Shown here: positions 1 through 59,113 of the stretch, piece after piece
How positions within the stretch are numbered: the first letter of the stretch is position 1
How the letters are laid out: every line of letters starts with the position of its first letter
The notes under the pieces: model-generated
Seen by the model: the letters and a program-made list of their open reading frames with translations, nothing else
What the model was told of the DNA's origin: nothing
Database searches by the model: none
NCBI GenBank assembly: GCA_944472135.2
Contig: OX235263.1
Span: forward strand, 13,313,517-13,377,516
Direction of reading: 5' to 3'
DNA length: 64,000 nucleotides
From: Trichobilharzia regenti
Lineage: Eukaryota; Platyhelminthes; Trematoda; Strigeidida; Schistosomatidae
Position numbers and translations under genes: made by a program

Positions 1-175
1 TTGGTATTCTCGGGGGCTAAGAACCAGTGACTGGAGACTGTTGCTGATATTGCTGAAAACTGTTCTCTTCCTTCCGTACATTTTCGAGTCTCTCCTTTGA
101 CTACTTTTGTGTGTTATACGAAGAGTGTGGCGAGTTGAACAGCTGTGCCACATTAAGACTGACTGAGTCAGTCAC
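1..175 (+). mobile_element. RTE-A (SR2-like) non-LTR retrotransposon, 3' end fragment
   Basis: Remnant of the C-terminal codons and 3' UTR of the RTE-A family. It aligns by eye with the better copies at 5858-6205 and 45593-46015 (the stretch encoding a degraded version of their W-L-E-T-I-G-D-M-A-Q end, then the pyrimidine-rich UTR and the 'gtgtggcgactt-aactg' block). The family ends in ACAGACAG repeats, here degraded to 'gactgactgagtcagtcact'. It lies in a LARS2 intron, antisense to that gene. Confidence 0.6.
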
Positions 176-262
176 TTAATCATTACTGAGTACAAACATC
201 TATTCATATAACAAGACAAGAAAATAAAAAAAACATCCCCTTCACATCAAAAAAAAATTTAC

Positions 263-47803
<47,541 letters not shown>

Positions 47804-48224
47804 CTGAAAGCATCACATTACGAGTAATTATAAAGAAGTACCGAATGTTGTTTACGACTTATATAGCATCTGTACAACCTAAACTTTAGAAACATGTGAT
47901 TATGAGCTTTGAATTTGACACAGTCCTCAAGGTCGACATTCAATATCCTCCAATATCCAATATCCTGATTACGAGCTAGTATAAACCAGTGATTTCTTTG
48001 AGCTCGCTTCTTGATTGTGAGGTAGAGGTTCCAGATCTTCGGTGAGCTTCTGCGTAGTAAGTCCCGACACTCGACTGCTTTAGCTCTGGTAGACTCCAGG
48101 AGGAGTGGTGCGGGGATTGGTCGAGATGTGGTTTGTAGTATGCAGTATGTTAGGACTGTATTGCTGCCGTGAATGGAGTTTGACCTAACTCCCCTTGGTC
48201 ATTCGGTGTAGTCATAAAAGCAGA
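47804..48224. other. Upstream flank of LARS2, possible first intron
   Basis: No initiator exon could be supported. A GC-richer stretch at 48000-48190 ('agactccaggaggagtggtg') may be the 3' end of an unrecognised repeat, since AAT-type repeats follow at 48226-48246. Confidence 0.4.
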
Positions 48225-49481
48225 ATAGTAATAATAATAATAATAGGTTGTAGTGTAGATAATATAGGTTGAGATAAGTGGAATAATAAAGGTGACATAA
48301 GGAAAAGACAGAGTGAGAGAAGGCAGAATAGGTCGTGGGGATTTAGTTAGTACGCTTATTCATTGACAGTTTGGTTTCAAATTTTATGAGGATAAGCCAT
48401 TGAGACACAAACCTTGCATTTCTGCATGATTGTCTAGCTTCCGCTTAAAAATCTCCACAGATGGCGCTGTAGTCACGGCCGCCGGTAAAGCGTTCCAGAG
48501 ACGGCAAACACGAAGCGAAAAGAAATGTGATCGCACTCGAGTCTTTGGTCTCTGGTGTGCTATCCTTAGCGGGTTACCTCGTGGAAGCCTATAATCGCTT
48601 AATGGCAGGATGCTTTTATTTGGGTGGGCCTGGTCATTTAGGATCTTGTAGACGGTGATGAGGTCTCCCCTGTGCCTACGGTAACTGAGTGTGAAAAGAC
48701 CTAATTTCTTTAGTCTTTCCTCATATGATTTGTTGCGGAGGCCGATCACCCATTTTGTCGCTCGTCTCTGGACACTTTCTAGAATGTTAGCATCCCTTTT
48801 GAGTAGCGGAGGTGCAATGATATTATGCACCTCAAGGTGTGGCCTCACATATGCCTTGTATAGCCTTAAGAACAGTTCGGGAGTGAGAGCTCCCAGCTGC
48901 CTGTGCATAAAGTGTAATGTTGCGTAGGCTTTGGCGACGTCCCTCGAGTAATTTCCACTGGTGTCTAGCTTTTCTGTTAGAATAAGACCTAGATCACGCT
49001 CTGATGGAACACAACTCAAGTTCTGGCCACCAAGGGTGTAATTTACACTCTGTGACCTGCCGGAATGAAGCTGCACTACTTTGCACTTCTTTAGATTGAA
49101 AGGCATTCCGTTAGCCAAAGCCCAATTTCCCAGAGTTTGCAGGTCAGCCTGCAATCTATCTGAGTCTTCCGATGAGTTTATTGCTCTCCAAATCTTTACG
49201 TCGTCAGCGTAAAGAAGCGCAGAGCAGTTTAGTTGGGGGGGCAGGTCATTGATAAAAATCAAAAACATCAACGGCCCTAGGATAGAACCCTGAGGAACCC
49301 CTGATGCCGAGGTGTGCCAAGATGATCGGATGCGGTTGACTTTGGTGCAGAATTCTCTCTCGCCTAAGTAATCTGTCAGCCATGCGAGAAGTGCTCCAGA
49401 AACTCCCGCCTTGCCTATTTTGTGAAGGAGCAGACCATGGTGAACTGTGTCGAATGCTTTCGCATTAATCCGAACATCCAA
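48225..49481 (-). mobile_element. CR1-like non-LTR retrotransposon, 5'-truncated
   Basis: The 3' tail of ATT-type repeats is at 48226-48246 (minus-strand reading), followed by a short 3' UTR and an open coding region. The 5' end at 49481 is truncated and abuts another CR1-like piece on the opposite strand. Confidence 0.85.
48384..49481 (-). pseudogene. CR1-like reverse transcriptase, C-terminal two-thirds
   Basis: 365 codons without a stop. Shows A-K-A-F-D-T-V-H-H (motif A), S-G-V-P-Q-G-S-I-L-G-P-L-M-F-L-I-F-I-N-D-L (motif B), L-Y-A-D-D-V-K-I-W (motif C), L-G-L-I-L, then the CR1 C-terminal region L-Y-K-A-Y-V-R-P-H-L-E, L-E-S-V-Q-R-R-A-T-K-W-V and L-F-T-L-S-Y-R-R-H-R-G-D-L. The open frame begins inside motif A with no start codon of its own, so the protein is a 5'-truncated remnant. 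SR1/Perere-type elements of schistosomes belong to this group; subfamily not assigned. Confidence 0.9.
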
Positions 49482-49499
49482 TCAGATTTACTATCTGAG

Positions 49500-50330
49500 G
49501 ATAGAAGGCTTGAAACCTGTGTTAATGCTTCTCTAATCAGCTCCTCTGTTTATCTTAACCCTTCTTTAAGGAATCAGTTTAGGGTCAAGATCAACTAGAA
49601 ACTCTCCTCCTGGACAGCAGTGCGCAGCGGAGAGCAATAAGGCACAGTACTCGGACCTTTCCTGTTTATTTTGTATACCAATGATTTATCTCTCTTCAAC
49701 TATTCCCCTATGGTCCTATATGCAGGCGACTTTAAAATCTGTAGAAAGCTGAAGGGCGACAGTGAGGCTCTCACGTTTCAAGAAGACCTCAACAAATTGT
49801 CAGGGTGGTTTAGAGAATGGATGCTCTATGTCAATGAAGCGAAATGTGCAACCAAGCGCACCAGACACGGAAGTATCAGCTCCTAAGAACTAGGGGGAAT
49901 AACACTCCCATCAGTTCAGACTCATATGGATTTAGGTGTTACAGTAAGTCATGATTTAGAAACTTGATCACACTGTCGCACAGTGCCTACACGTAGTTCT
50001 AGATCCTTATGGGCGATTCGCAGAGTTTACTAGAATCACCAGGGATATGTTCCCCCCTTGTGTGCATCTCTGGTGGAGTCAAGACTAGAAAACTGTATCC
50101 AGGCAGCCAGTATTTGTCTTAAAGGGGGGGGACATTTTTGCAAGTATCCAAAGGAAGGCAACAAGTATGATTCTCGGCATGAATAACTTACCATACTAGG
50201 AGAGACTAGACAGTATGAATCTTCATTTAAGAAGGGTTTGGACAAGCATAGAAATTTACTAGAAAATGGTTAACATAGACTCTAAGCCTTGTATCCTCAA
50301 TCAATAAATCTGAATCTCACTACACTTCTG
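49500..50330 (+). pseudogene. CR1-like (family Y) remnant, plus strand
   Basis: Degraded RT: around 49620-49730 G-E-Q-stop-G-T-V-L-G-P-F-L-F-I-L-Y-T-N-D-L-S-L then V-L-Y-A-G-D-F-K-I-C (first Asp of motif C changed to Gly), frame 49671-49886. Later frames keep L-E-N-C-I-Q-A-A-S. Several stops and frameshifts. Confidence 0.75.
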
Positions 50331-50899
50331 GAAACAGATTCCAATTATTTATGATAGTGCGAGAACCACTACTCCACAGAGAAATAGTTCTCCGTTGGCT
50401 TTGAACATGCATTCATGTCCTCTGGGATTACCAGTCTGGTGAGAGGGGAAACAGTAGATATATCAGGTCTAAAGTCACTTATAAGAAATATGAACCGCGT
50501 AGTTATAACTCCTTGCTACCTACGACGTGGTAAGGAGTAGAGATTTGTAGTGCACACTGAACCCTTGAACTTCTGTCTGAACTCACTCACCCACTCATTT
50601 GGCACGCCTTCATCTTTTGAGTTTTAACTCTCCTGTACACAAGTGGTTCCCTCCCCTGTTGTGCTTTCATTCAGTGCACTCTCCGAGCCTACCACCAATC
50701 AAGGCACCAGATAAGCTGGAAAAACTCTTTATTTATCAAGTTTCATATCTCATTTGTATAAAATATAACTCTGTCCCGACACACCTACCATATCAAGTCT
50801 TTTTACTCTGATTTCGTTCGTCAATACTTACACGTTAAGTGGAGTACTGCTAAGGGCATAAAACGGTGAAGTTTTTGTAAGTGTTTATTATTGAGGTCT
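50331..50899. other. Intergenic stretch, possibly CR1 3' UTR
   Basis: No clear coding motif. May hold worn 3' parts of the CR1-like pieces on either side. Confidence 0.35.
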
Positions 50900-52520
50900 A
50901 CCCTAAGCCGGAACAACACTTACAGATTCAAACTGCCGAATTTTTTCTCATATGATAAATTGATTATGCCAGGAATCATACACTTAGCCTTCATATGAAC
51001 CCTTTCTAGAATGTATGAGCTCCTGATAAGATAAGTGTGGCTGTCTTGATTCGGTTTCGACCTCACCAGAGATATGTATAAGGGAAGTGGCATATCTCCT
51101 GTGATTATGGTAAGTGTCCTTAGCATTGCTCACAATGATCTAAAACTTCGAGCTGTCCCCGTGCAAAAGTGTGCTCAGGATTTTAGGTCATAGCTTACTA
51201 CAAGACAGATCCACGTGAGTCTGAACTGATGACAGCATTAGACACTCTAGTTCATATGAGTTAACGGTTGTGTCCAACGCACGCCTGGCTAAGTTGATTC
51301 GGAACACCCATTCTTTGAGCTAACCTAACAGTCTGTTAAAATCTCCTTGAGGCATGGGCATGTCACCATCACACATCAGCCTTCTTCAAAAAATTTTTGT
51401 CACATGCACTGGTTTTTCGATGAGCCCAGGTAGTCAGTCGATATACACAGTGAATTACAGGGGGGCCGGTACACTGCCTCGTGGGCCCACGCCACAAGCT
51501 TTTGTCCAGCAAGAAAGTTTTGAGTTGATCCCTTCTCTTTCTGCCCATCGTGTTTTGGATATCCCAATTCAGTTTAGAAAGCCATCCTTGGCTCCAGGAC
51601 TTTCTAATTTCATTAGCAGTCTTGAGTGACTTACATTGTCTAAACTTTACCGAAGTCTATGAAAATGACCTCAACAAGTTTCTTCTCGCCTCTTGACTTG
51701 AGTTAGCTTTCTATAACTGTGAGAAACTGTGCTGTTTACTAGGAAACAAGAGGTTGTTTTCCAGATGTGACATGATGGCTGTTTTCAAATGATTCTTTAA
51801 AGTATTCTGATTAAGGTATCAGCGATACTAAGAAGTCAGCTGTCTGAAGGACAGTTTCTTGGTCTTCATTCGTGGATGGGTACTACAATGGTATCCCACC
51901 GGCTGCAGGGTGACACTCCATTCAAGAGAAATAGCCTTCAGAACGTAACCAACTGGCCGGCTTTGAACACTGCCAGCCCCTTGAGAAGCCTTGGGTAAAG
52001 GTTATCTGTCCCCGCTGATTTCCCTACGCTCAGTTGATTTAGGGATCTGTGTTAGTCGGAGTTAACAAAATCTACCTTGTTCCCTCCTGATGAAGCCAGA
52101 CTTCATGTCATGGGAGTGACGACCCCTTTGTGAAGACTTACGGGAAGTAGCCTGTCATAGCACTAGGTTTTTCCTGGTCCTTTTCTAATGGGACTTCTGC
52201 GGTCAGATTTGGGACACTATTGAATGTCTTCTCCTTAAGGTTCATATACAAGAACATTTTCTTGAGATGCACCGTTGCATTTCGAAATTCATCTGCGCTT
52301 GACGAACTCCTGCAGTAGCACTTTCTGGCGACAGTGTACAGCTTTCTAACATTATAAGCCCCAAGTGTGATAAACACGTTCCAGCGTTTGTGCTTAAGCC
52401 AAGGTAGTCTGATTATCTCCCACTTTATCCTTGAGGGGCCGTGTTTTCGACCGTTTACGCCAGACCATGAGATTAGGGTTCGATTACCAGGGCGTAAGGT
52501 TGCTTGAGTTGTCTTCATTC
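50900..52520 (-). pseudogene. CR1-like (family Y) remnant, minus strand
   Basis: Minus-strand coding scattered over frames: around 51440-51500 a worn G-S-V-x-x-P-L ... F-T-V-Y-I-stop-L-P-G-L-I-E-K-P (RT motif B region), around 51020-51110 P-L-P-L-Y-I-S-L-V-R-S-K and Y-I-L-E-R-V-H-M-K-A-K-C-M-I-P-G-I, the post-RT region. The frame 52138-52518 is likely part of the endonuclease-RT linker (W-E-I-I-R-L-P-W-L-K-H-K-R). Heavily mutated. Confidence 0.65.
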
Positions 52521-53466
52521 AGCTTTTATGTGGGCCACTGGATCTATGCACCAGTCCTGTGGCGAGGTGCGCTGAAGTGATGGCATTCATGTCGAATTTC
52601 CAGGCACTCACTTCAGCTGTGTTTGGGACCCAAGATACTGCCTCAGTTATGACTTGGACCCAAGCGCAGAGTGGTGACTTATTCCTAGTGGTGAAAACTA
52701 CTGTTCAACGTCTACATTCTCAACATCAGAGACAGCCAGTTCCAAAGTCGTGCAGTGCTACAAGTCAAAACGTGTAGGTTTCTTGATTTGTACTAAGGCT
52801 AATGAAGTGATGCGGTCATTCAAATAACAAATCTTAGAAGTTTGTCCTCAGTGTTGTGAAAACGAGGATTCTTGGCACTTATTCCAAAAATGTTTGCTCA
52901 AGCGAAACAGATAACTTATAGAGCACCAGCCAATGACTTAAGCAGTTAGACACTCAAAGATGAATAGTTTTACAAGCAATCCTTCCTTGATTCTAAATAA
53001 TTGAGATCAGTTTCCACAACTATTTTTAATGGCTTATTGCCTTTGAGTGAGCTTAAAGAAGAGTTAATCGTATGCCATTACAGCCGAAGCCAAAACGCAT
53101 TGAAAACTACCCCTTTATAATAAAATATATTTCGTGTAAACGGGTAGGTTTATATGAAATGCATGCTACTTTTGCAGCCGCGATCAGATATTTTATAAAT
53201 TACCATCGCGATATGTAAATTAGCACTTTTCCAAAGTTTTAGTTGTTGAATCATAGTACTAGCAATAAGAACAGGTTCGAATAAATGCTAAACAGTAAAC
53301 CCTTCACCAAGGTCACGGTCAAGGTTGAGCGCCAACCCAAACTTCTTTCCATTTCCTGCTAATAGTCATGGTCAGCAAATGAACAGCATCTATTTTAGCA
53401 TTATATACATCTCTGTGCGTGGAGTATTCAATTGAAGAGTTGCACCGAAATTTGGTGAGTTCGTTA
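52521..53466. other. Intergenic stretch, nothing recognised
   Basis: No family match or frame with a motif. Confidence 0.4.
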
Positions 53467-54515
53467 GATAATGATAATATATTCTCATTTTTTACATGAG
53501 GGATGCCAGTTTACAGGCATCATCAATTCGATAAGTTACACATAATATTAATAAGCATATTTAGTAAAGATAATATAATGAGGTACATTTTCTCCTAGCT
53601 ATGTAGCATAAACCAATTGTATAGGCATGTATAAATATTGTTTTATTAATAATATATTTGTCCCTGTTTATGCAGGAAAATACCAATTGTACAGGCATGG
53701 ATAAGTTATTATATAAATTACACATAATTTGATGTATGATGAATTTGCAGTTTGCTTGTTCTTCCTGACATTAGAGTCAGTCGGAACAGACTGCCATAAA
53801 GTCTGTTTGTATGACACATAAAGACATAGAGAAATATTGTCTTCACATTAACGAAAAACCCAGACATCAGATGAATGCAATACAGATATCTGGGAAAAAT
53901 AAAGCTTGAAGTCAATTCTCCTATATAACTTTGTTGTGAACAACACCCTTGGCTTAAAGTTTATTGATGTATCATGTTGAGATCAGTGATGTATTTATTC
54001 TATTTTTTAGCAGTCTTATCGTAGTTTTCGAACAGTCAAGTAATTTTATCGTGGATGCGAAAACTAGATAAGGTCATGTTGAGTTGTTTTACTGCATCTA
54101 TTGGTGCCGAGGGCGATTCCAGAATTTTCAATTTTCCCCATTTTTGTCTGCATGGCGGACTGTATTCTTAAGTTGAGTAAAATGTTGAAAACTGTTTGAA
54201 AACCAGTTGCTTCTTCATTTCAGATTATGAATACTCATTTACAGCATGTTCGCCAGCGTCTTCAAATGGTAGAATTGGATCGTTCATGGAATTTGAGTGG
54301 TTGTGAGATAAATGGTTTCGAAATAATCATAGCGGTTAGAATACAGTTAAATATGCAGAGAAGTACTTTTGATTCATCAACCGGTGAATTTTTTATTCAT
54401 TTCGATCTGGTACCATAATAAATGCGGATCATTCCATTCAATATGTCGAATATGGCATGCAGGGGCAGATCATTACAATCGAATGAATCAACTTGATCCG
54501 AAAGGCAGCTTTCAG
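53467..54515 (+). repeat. Inverted-repeat arm A, about 1.05 kb
   Basis: Reverse complement of 58047-59111 over its whole length, with scattered substitutions and small indels (for example the outer 'acatgagggatgccagttta' against 'acatgagggacgccagttta'). The arm holds an exon-like segment at 54222-54330. The inner end is 83 bp from the 5' LTR. Confidence 0.9.
54222..54330 (+). other. Exon-like segment inside arm A
   Basis: A pyrimidine-rich acceptor-like 'gcttcttcatttcag' is followed by ATTATG and codons M-N-T-H-L-Q-H-V-R-Q-R-L-Q-M-V-E-L-D-R-S-W-N-L. In arm B the frame goes on to I-L-N-L-I-D-Y-E followed by a donor-like GAG/GTAAAA; arm A has a deletion there. Coding is conserved between arms. 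No protein family was recognised; it could be a captured host exon. Confidence 0.4.
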
Positions 54516-54598
54516 AATATTTTCGTTATATCATAAATATCCAGGTATATTGGCGCTGTATAGGAAGTGATTTGGACTATGACGGATGTAAATGTACT

Positions 54599-54945
54599 TG
54601 AAGATTGAACGATCAATTCATGGTTGTTTGCTCAAAACCAAATTCCCCAATTTTCGCGGAGGCATCAATACGACAGTCATCGTCTCATCGGTCGCTGTTC
54701 AGAAAGGAGTCAGCAGCAAACCGTCAGAAGTAATATTGTGATTTATTATTGTAATATTTGTTCACAGATCTTAGTGGTAACATTTTTTATATGTTGGTGT
54801 TACAATAAAGAATTCTCGAGTGGCCAATCGATGTTTTGGCTTTTTCGTCCGTTATTACTAAGCGTTTCTGAGAAACTTCAAGGAACAGCGTGAGCCCGAG
54901 CGTAGCAAGAGCTGGGCATTAACGGTTTACGAGACGTGGCTGACA
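54599..54945 (+). repeat. 5' LTR
   Basis: Starts TGAAGATTGAACG and ends GGCTGACA. Contains AATAAA within 'gttacaataaagaattctcg'. Differs from the 3' LTR by an A/G near 54652 and a G/T near 54936. Confidence 0.9.
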
Positions 54946-55123
54946 GTTTCTGACGGTACAACGTCAGTTTTTAAACGGTTTTGGACAGTTGACACGATTT
55001 TGGATAGTCACCGTTCATCTTTCCTGGTGCCGGTCAAGTCCTCTCTGAACAAGCAATATCTGGAACGCTTTTGGAATTGGGTCAAGTTCAACAATCCCTG
55101 GGTCAAAGAAGGGACAGAGCGTC

Positions 55124-56026
55124 TTGGATGCGAACAGGAAAGTAAGTCATGGTGACTTGTCTGTTACTTGTGACGATGTGTCTGATGTTAAGCATGACAT
55201 GGTTGATGTTACTGTTTCGCCGTTCAGGGATAATAGGAACATCAAACTACCTAAATTTGAACCACGGTGTTTCGAAGGAAACCCGGCTGATTATTTACAG
55301 TTTGTAAGAGAATTTGAAATCATGTTAAGTGGTTTTTTATTAAATGATGAAATGAAGTTAATGTATTTGATGAGGTATTGCACTGGAGATGCTTCAAGAG
55401 CTATACAGTGCTGTAAGTTTATGAAGCCAAAGGAGGGCTACTACGAGGCTATGAGCATACTACGTCAAAGGTTTGGAAGGCCTTCGATGATTGTAGGGAA
55501 ATTATTCGAGGCTGTTAAGGGTAATAGCTGTCAATTACAGGATGACTCCCAGTCACTCACTGAGTTTCTGGATAATTTGCTGTTTTACAAGAATGCATTG
55601 ATTTCTATGAATTGCATGAGTGACCTCAACTCGAGTTTTATACTAGAAGTAATAGCAAGACGCCTACCTACTCAACTGCAAAGGAAGTGGGTGAAGATAA
55701 GCTCCCGTATGGAGGATGAGTTTATCGAGCCAAAGTTTGATGATATCTTGAAACTAGTAAAAGATAGTGTCAATCAATCTATGAGCAAGTTTGCCAGTAT
55801 ATTGAATCTCACCCCTAGAATAGAGCAGTCTGAGGGTAAAACGCAATCATCGATGACGAATAGGCCTCAGAGAGGTGGATATCGAGAAGGCTCCATGATG
55901 CCTAGTAATGCATATAGATCTAGTGAGTGTAACAGGTTTCGTAGTACATCCTCAACAGATAAGTTACAAGATGCAAGACAAACACGGTTGTGTTTTACAC
56001 GTTTGCAAGAGGTGCATATAAGGTGA
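55124..56026 (+). pseudogene. Pao/BEL-type gag (DUF1759-like)
   Basis: 300 codons from ATG at 55124. Features of the Pao/BEL gag domain: I-K-L-P-K-F-E-P-R-C-F-E-G-N-P-A-D-Y, F-V-R-E-F-E-I-M-L, L-M-R-Y-C-T-G-D-A-S-R-A-I, Y-Y-E-A-M-S-I-L-R-Q-R-F-G-R-P. The capsid-like part spans about residues 38-230. A frameshift near 55990-56020 ends the frame; the other frame continues with C-x-F-A-R-G-A-Y-K-V-N-C, which looks like a changed zinc knuckle. Confidence 0.85.
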
Positions 56027-56865
56027 ACTGTGAACCAGTGAGCAAGTTCAGTGATAAGCTAAATGTAAACTCCAGGCCTGACTCCGAATTGTGTGACGAT
56101 AACGGTGCGGTGAAGAAGTCTGTAGTTGCAACTGGTAAGCCATTGTTAAATAGAGTGTCACAGAATAGATTTACTGCTTCAGAGTACAGTTCTGACTCCA
56201 CAAGTTTACAAGGTATTACTAGTCAGAGTGAAGGTATAAAATCTTTAGGGATTTGTGGGGAAGAACCCAAATCATCTACTGCTGTTAATAAAGAGTTTGA
56301 AAATGATAAAGTCGACCAGATAGATGATGGTAAATTGAATATTTGTGATAATGATCATGATCGTGCAGATTTGTCTTTGGTTGATCATGATGAAATGAGG
56401 GGAGTGCCTACTACTGCTGAGTTAAATAAGGGTTCTGCACAGCTCAAAGGTGAAGTAGAAATAAATGCAGTTGCAGCAGGCATGCATACTTGTCAGACCG
56501 TCAGTTTAATTGATCAGCATGTAGCCCACCTATCATCAGATGCTAGTGCTAAACCTGAGCTAATAGTAAAAGACAGCAGTGGTAGTAATCTTGCAGTTAG
56601 AGAATTTTCTGAAAGCCGAACAGCAACAGCTTCTGATCCACCGCTAAGTTCATCAACTGGTATCAATCAGTCGTCGTTGGTGTTGTCATCCACAATGAAA
56701 CAGACGCCCATCAACTCAAGTATCTTGTGCAATGACTTTGATAGTATTGGTGCATTTGAAAAGACGAAAGATATTGCTCAGTTTAGTGAGAATAAGCCAA
56801 GTGTAAACGAAAGAGTAATTGTTAAATTGACTTGCATGAATAAAGGCATTTCTAGTTTCAAGTAA
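55990..56865 (+). pseudogene. Continuation of gag-pol frame, Ser-rich, no catalytic domain
   Basis: About 290 codons in the +1-shifted frame. Low-complexity, rich in Ser, Asp and Lys, with no protease D-T/S-G or RT motif. It may be the linker after the zinc knuckle in a Pao/BEL polyprotein. Ends in a stop at 56863-56865. Functional assignment is not possible. Confidence 0.5.
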
Positions 56866-57935
56866 CTATTTGAATGTTATTATCTTTGGTGTAAATCACT
56901 CTGTTTCTACGCTTGGTTGACCAGATACGTCGTGAGTTTGTTCGTCATCTATATTCAGCGATACAATGACATGAGCATGTTGCTGTTCAGATTTGAGGAT
57001 ATAGCTGATAGAAGGAAGTCAGCAAATGAACTCTGCGACGATTTTCCAACCTAGGGAGTCAACCTGAGAGGGGTTTTAGGCGTACTGCTGTAAGTCCTAC
57101 AGTTCTTCAAGGGTAGTTTGTCGTACCAGAATCCACAACATTTGATGTGTTTATTGTACATATGTTTGTGTTAAATAATTGTGTGAGTTCCAATTATTGT
57201 AATTGTTGGTTAATCTTGTTTGTGTCCGGACATTCCACAACTTACAATCGTCAACCTGAGAAGGGTTTCAGGCGTACTGGTGTAAGTCCTGCGATTCTTC
57301 AAAGGAATTCCATCGAGACACGATCTGCGAGTTTGTGTGTACTGTTTGTGTATATGTGTGGTGTGTCATATCAATTGGTGTTTTTGGATTCATTGTGTTT
57401 ACTCGTTGTTTTCGTACCTTGTTGTTATTGCATAATTTTGTTAAATTTTTCGTCGTGACTACTTCTGAAGTTGTTTCGAGTCTTCTACATCCGTGAATGA
57501 ATTGATTGATGTTAGAGACAGCAGATGGGTCGTATACGCCGGGGAGGCTAGGCTATTGCTGAGAATGAAATGCACACGGAGATAATTGTTAGCTGCGGTC
57601 CCACACGCCGGGGAGAAAGAGTGTAAACGACTGAGGCTCGCATACGTCACCGTTACTAGAACTGAGGCAGAATGAGTGACAAGTGATTGCAGTGGTAATT
57701 GGTAGTGAGTAGATAAGAGGATGTGCGAGGAGTATCGTGAGGTGGTGCTATGGTCACGTTGCATTCTGCAAGAGTCATTCTAGCAAGTGGCGATTGTGTT
57801 GCAAGAGGTTGCCTTTAACTGGAAGGCGCAGGTCGTCATTGATGTGTGAGATTGTGCTGTGGGTATGCTTGTGGTGTGTTGGCTTTTCTGTTTGTTTTCC
57901 ATTTCAGCTCTGTCCGTGTGACCCAGGTTCTCGCA
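56866..57935. other. Unassigned interior of the LTR composite, with a 60-bp direct repeat
   Basis: 57058-57117 and 57250-57309 are similar ('gtcaacctgagaggggtttt' against 'gtcaacctgagaagggtttc', then 'aggcgtact-tgtaagtcct'). GC-richer than the surroundings from 57500, with 'acgccgggga' occurring twice (57537, 57606). A pyrimidine tract and acceptor-like 'ttttccatttcag' precede the small ORF at 57936. Confidence 0.5.
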
Positions 57936-58040
57936 ATGGCATCCAAGTCAACATGTATTGGTTGTGATGGAAAGAAGGGATGGATCCGTATTTTGGCGGG
58001 GAGTGTCAATGTCAAACCTGGATGTCTATTATGTAACTAA
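57936..58040 (+). CDS. Short Cys-rich ORF after a splice-acceptor-like site
   Basis: 34 codons, ATG at 57936 to TAA: M-A-S-K-S-T-C-I-G-C-D-G-K-K-G-W then a stretch ending G-C-L-L-C-N. It has two C-x-x-C pairs 20 residues apart, a possible zinc-binding pattern. It stands 29 bases after 'tttccatttcag'. Nothing homologous is recognised; it may be an exon of a captured gene or chance. Confidence 0.3.
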   Translation: MASKSTCIGCDGKKGWIRILAGSVNVKPGCLLCN

Positions 58041-58046
58041 AACATG

Positions 58047-59111
58047 CTGAAAGCTGCATCTGAGATCAAGTGCATTCATTCGATGTTAATGATCTGCTCC
58101 TGCATGCCTTATTCGACATATTGAATGGAATGATCCGCGGTTATTCTGATACCAGATCGAAAAGAATAAAAAATCACCGGTTGCTGAATCAAAAGTACTT
58201 CTCTGCATATTTAACTGTATTCTAACTGCTATGATTATTGTCAAACCTTTTACCTCATAATCAATCAAATTCAGAATCAAATTCCAGGAACGATCCAATT
58301 CTACCATTTGAAGACGCTGGCGAACATGCTGTAAATGAGTATTCATAATCTGAAATGAAGAAGCAACTGGTTTTCAAACAGTTATCAACATTTTACTCAA
58401 CTTAAGAATACAGTCCGCCATGCAGACAAAAATGGGGAAAATTGAAAATTCTGGAATCGCCCTCGGCACCAATAGATGCAGTAAAACAACTCAACATGAC
58501 CTTATCTAGTTTTCGCATCCACGATAAAATTACTTGACTGTTCGAAAACTACGATAAGACTGCTAAAAAATAGAATAAATACATCACTGATCTCAACATG
58601 ATACATCAATAAACTTTAAGCCAAGGGTGTTGTTCACAACAAAGTTATATAGGAGAATTGACTTCAAGCTTTATTTTTCCCAGATATCTGTATTGCATTC
58701 ATCTGATGTCTGGGTTTTTTGTTAATGCGAAGACAATATTTCTATACCCCTTTATGTGCTACACAAACAGACATTATGGCAGACTGCTCCGACTGACTCT
58801 AATGTCAGGAAGAACAACCAAACTGTAAATCCATTATACATCAAATTATGTACAATTTATATAACAACTTATCCATGCCTGTACAATAGATATGTTCTTG
58901 CATAAACAAGAAGGAATACATTATTATTAAAACAATATTTATGCATGCCTATACAATTGGTGTATCCTACATAGCTATGGAAAATAATGTACCTTATTAT
59001 ATTATCTTTACTAAATATGCTTATTAATATTATGTGTAACTTATCGAATTGATGATGCCTGTAAACTGGCGTCCCTCATGTAAAAAACGAGAATATATAT
59101 TATTATTATCA
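58047..59111 (-). repeat. Inverted-repeat arm B, about 1.07 kb
   Basis: Partner of arm A. Carries the exon-like segment on the minus strand at about 58245-58353 (acceptor CAG then ATTATG; codons M-N-T-H-L-Q-H-V-R-Q-R-L-Q-M and so on; donor-like GAG/GTAAAA near 58255). Ends two bases from the 3' LTR. Confidence 0.9.
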
Positions 59112-59113
59112 GT

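Noticed and set aside
47820..48200. Initiator exon of LARS2
   Set aside because: No ATG with a plausible targeting peptide and matching phase-0 donor could be supported by eye.
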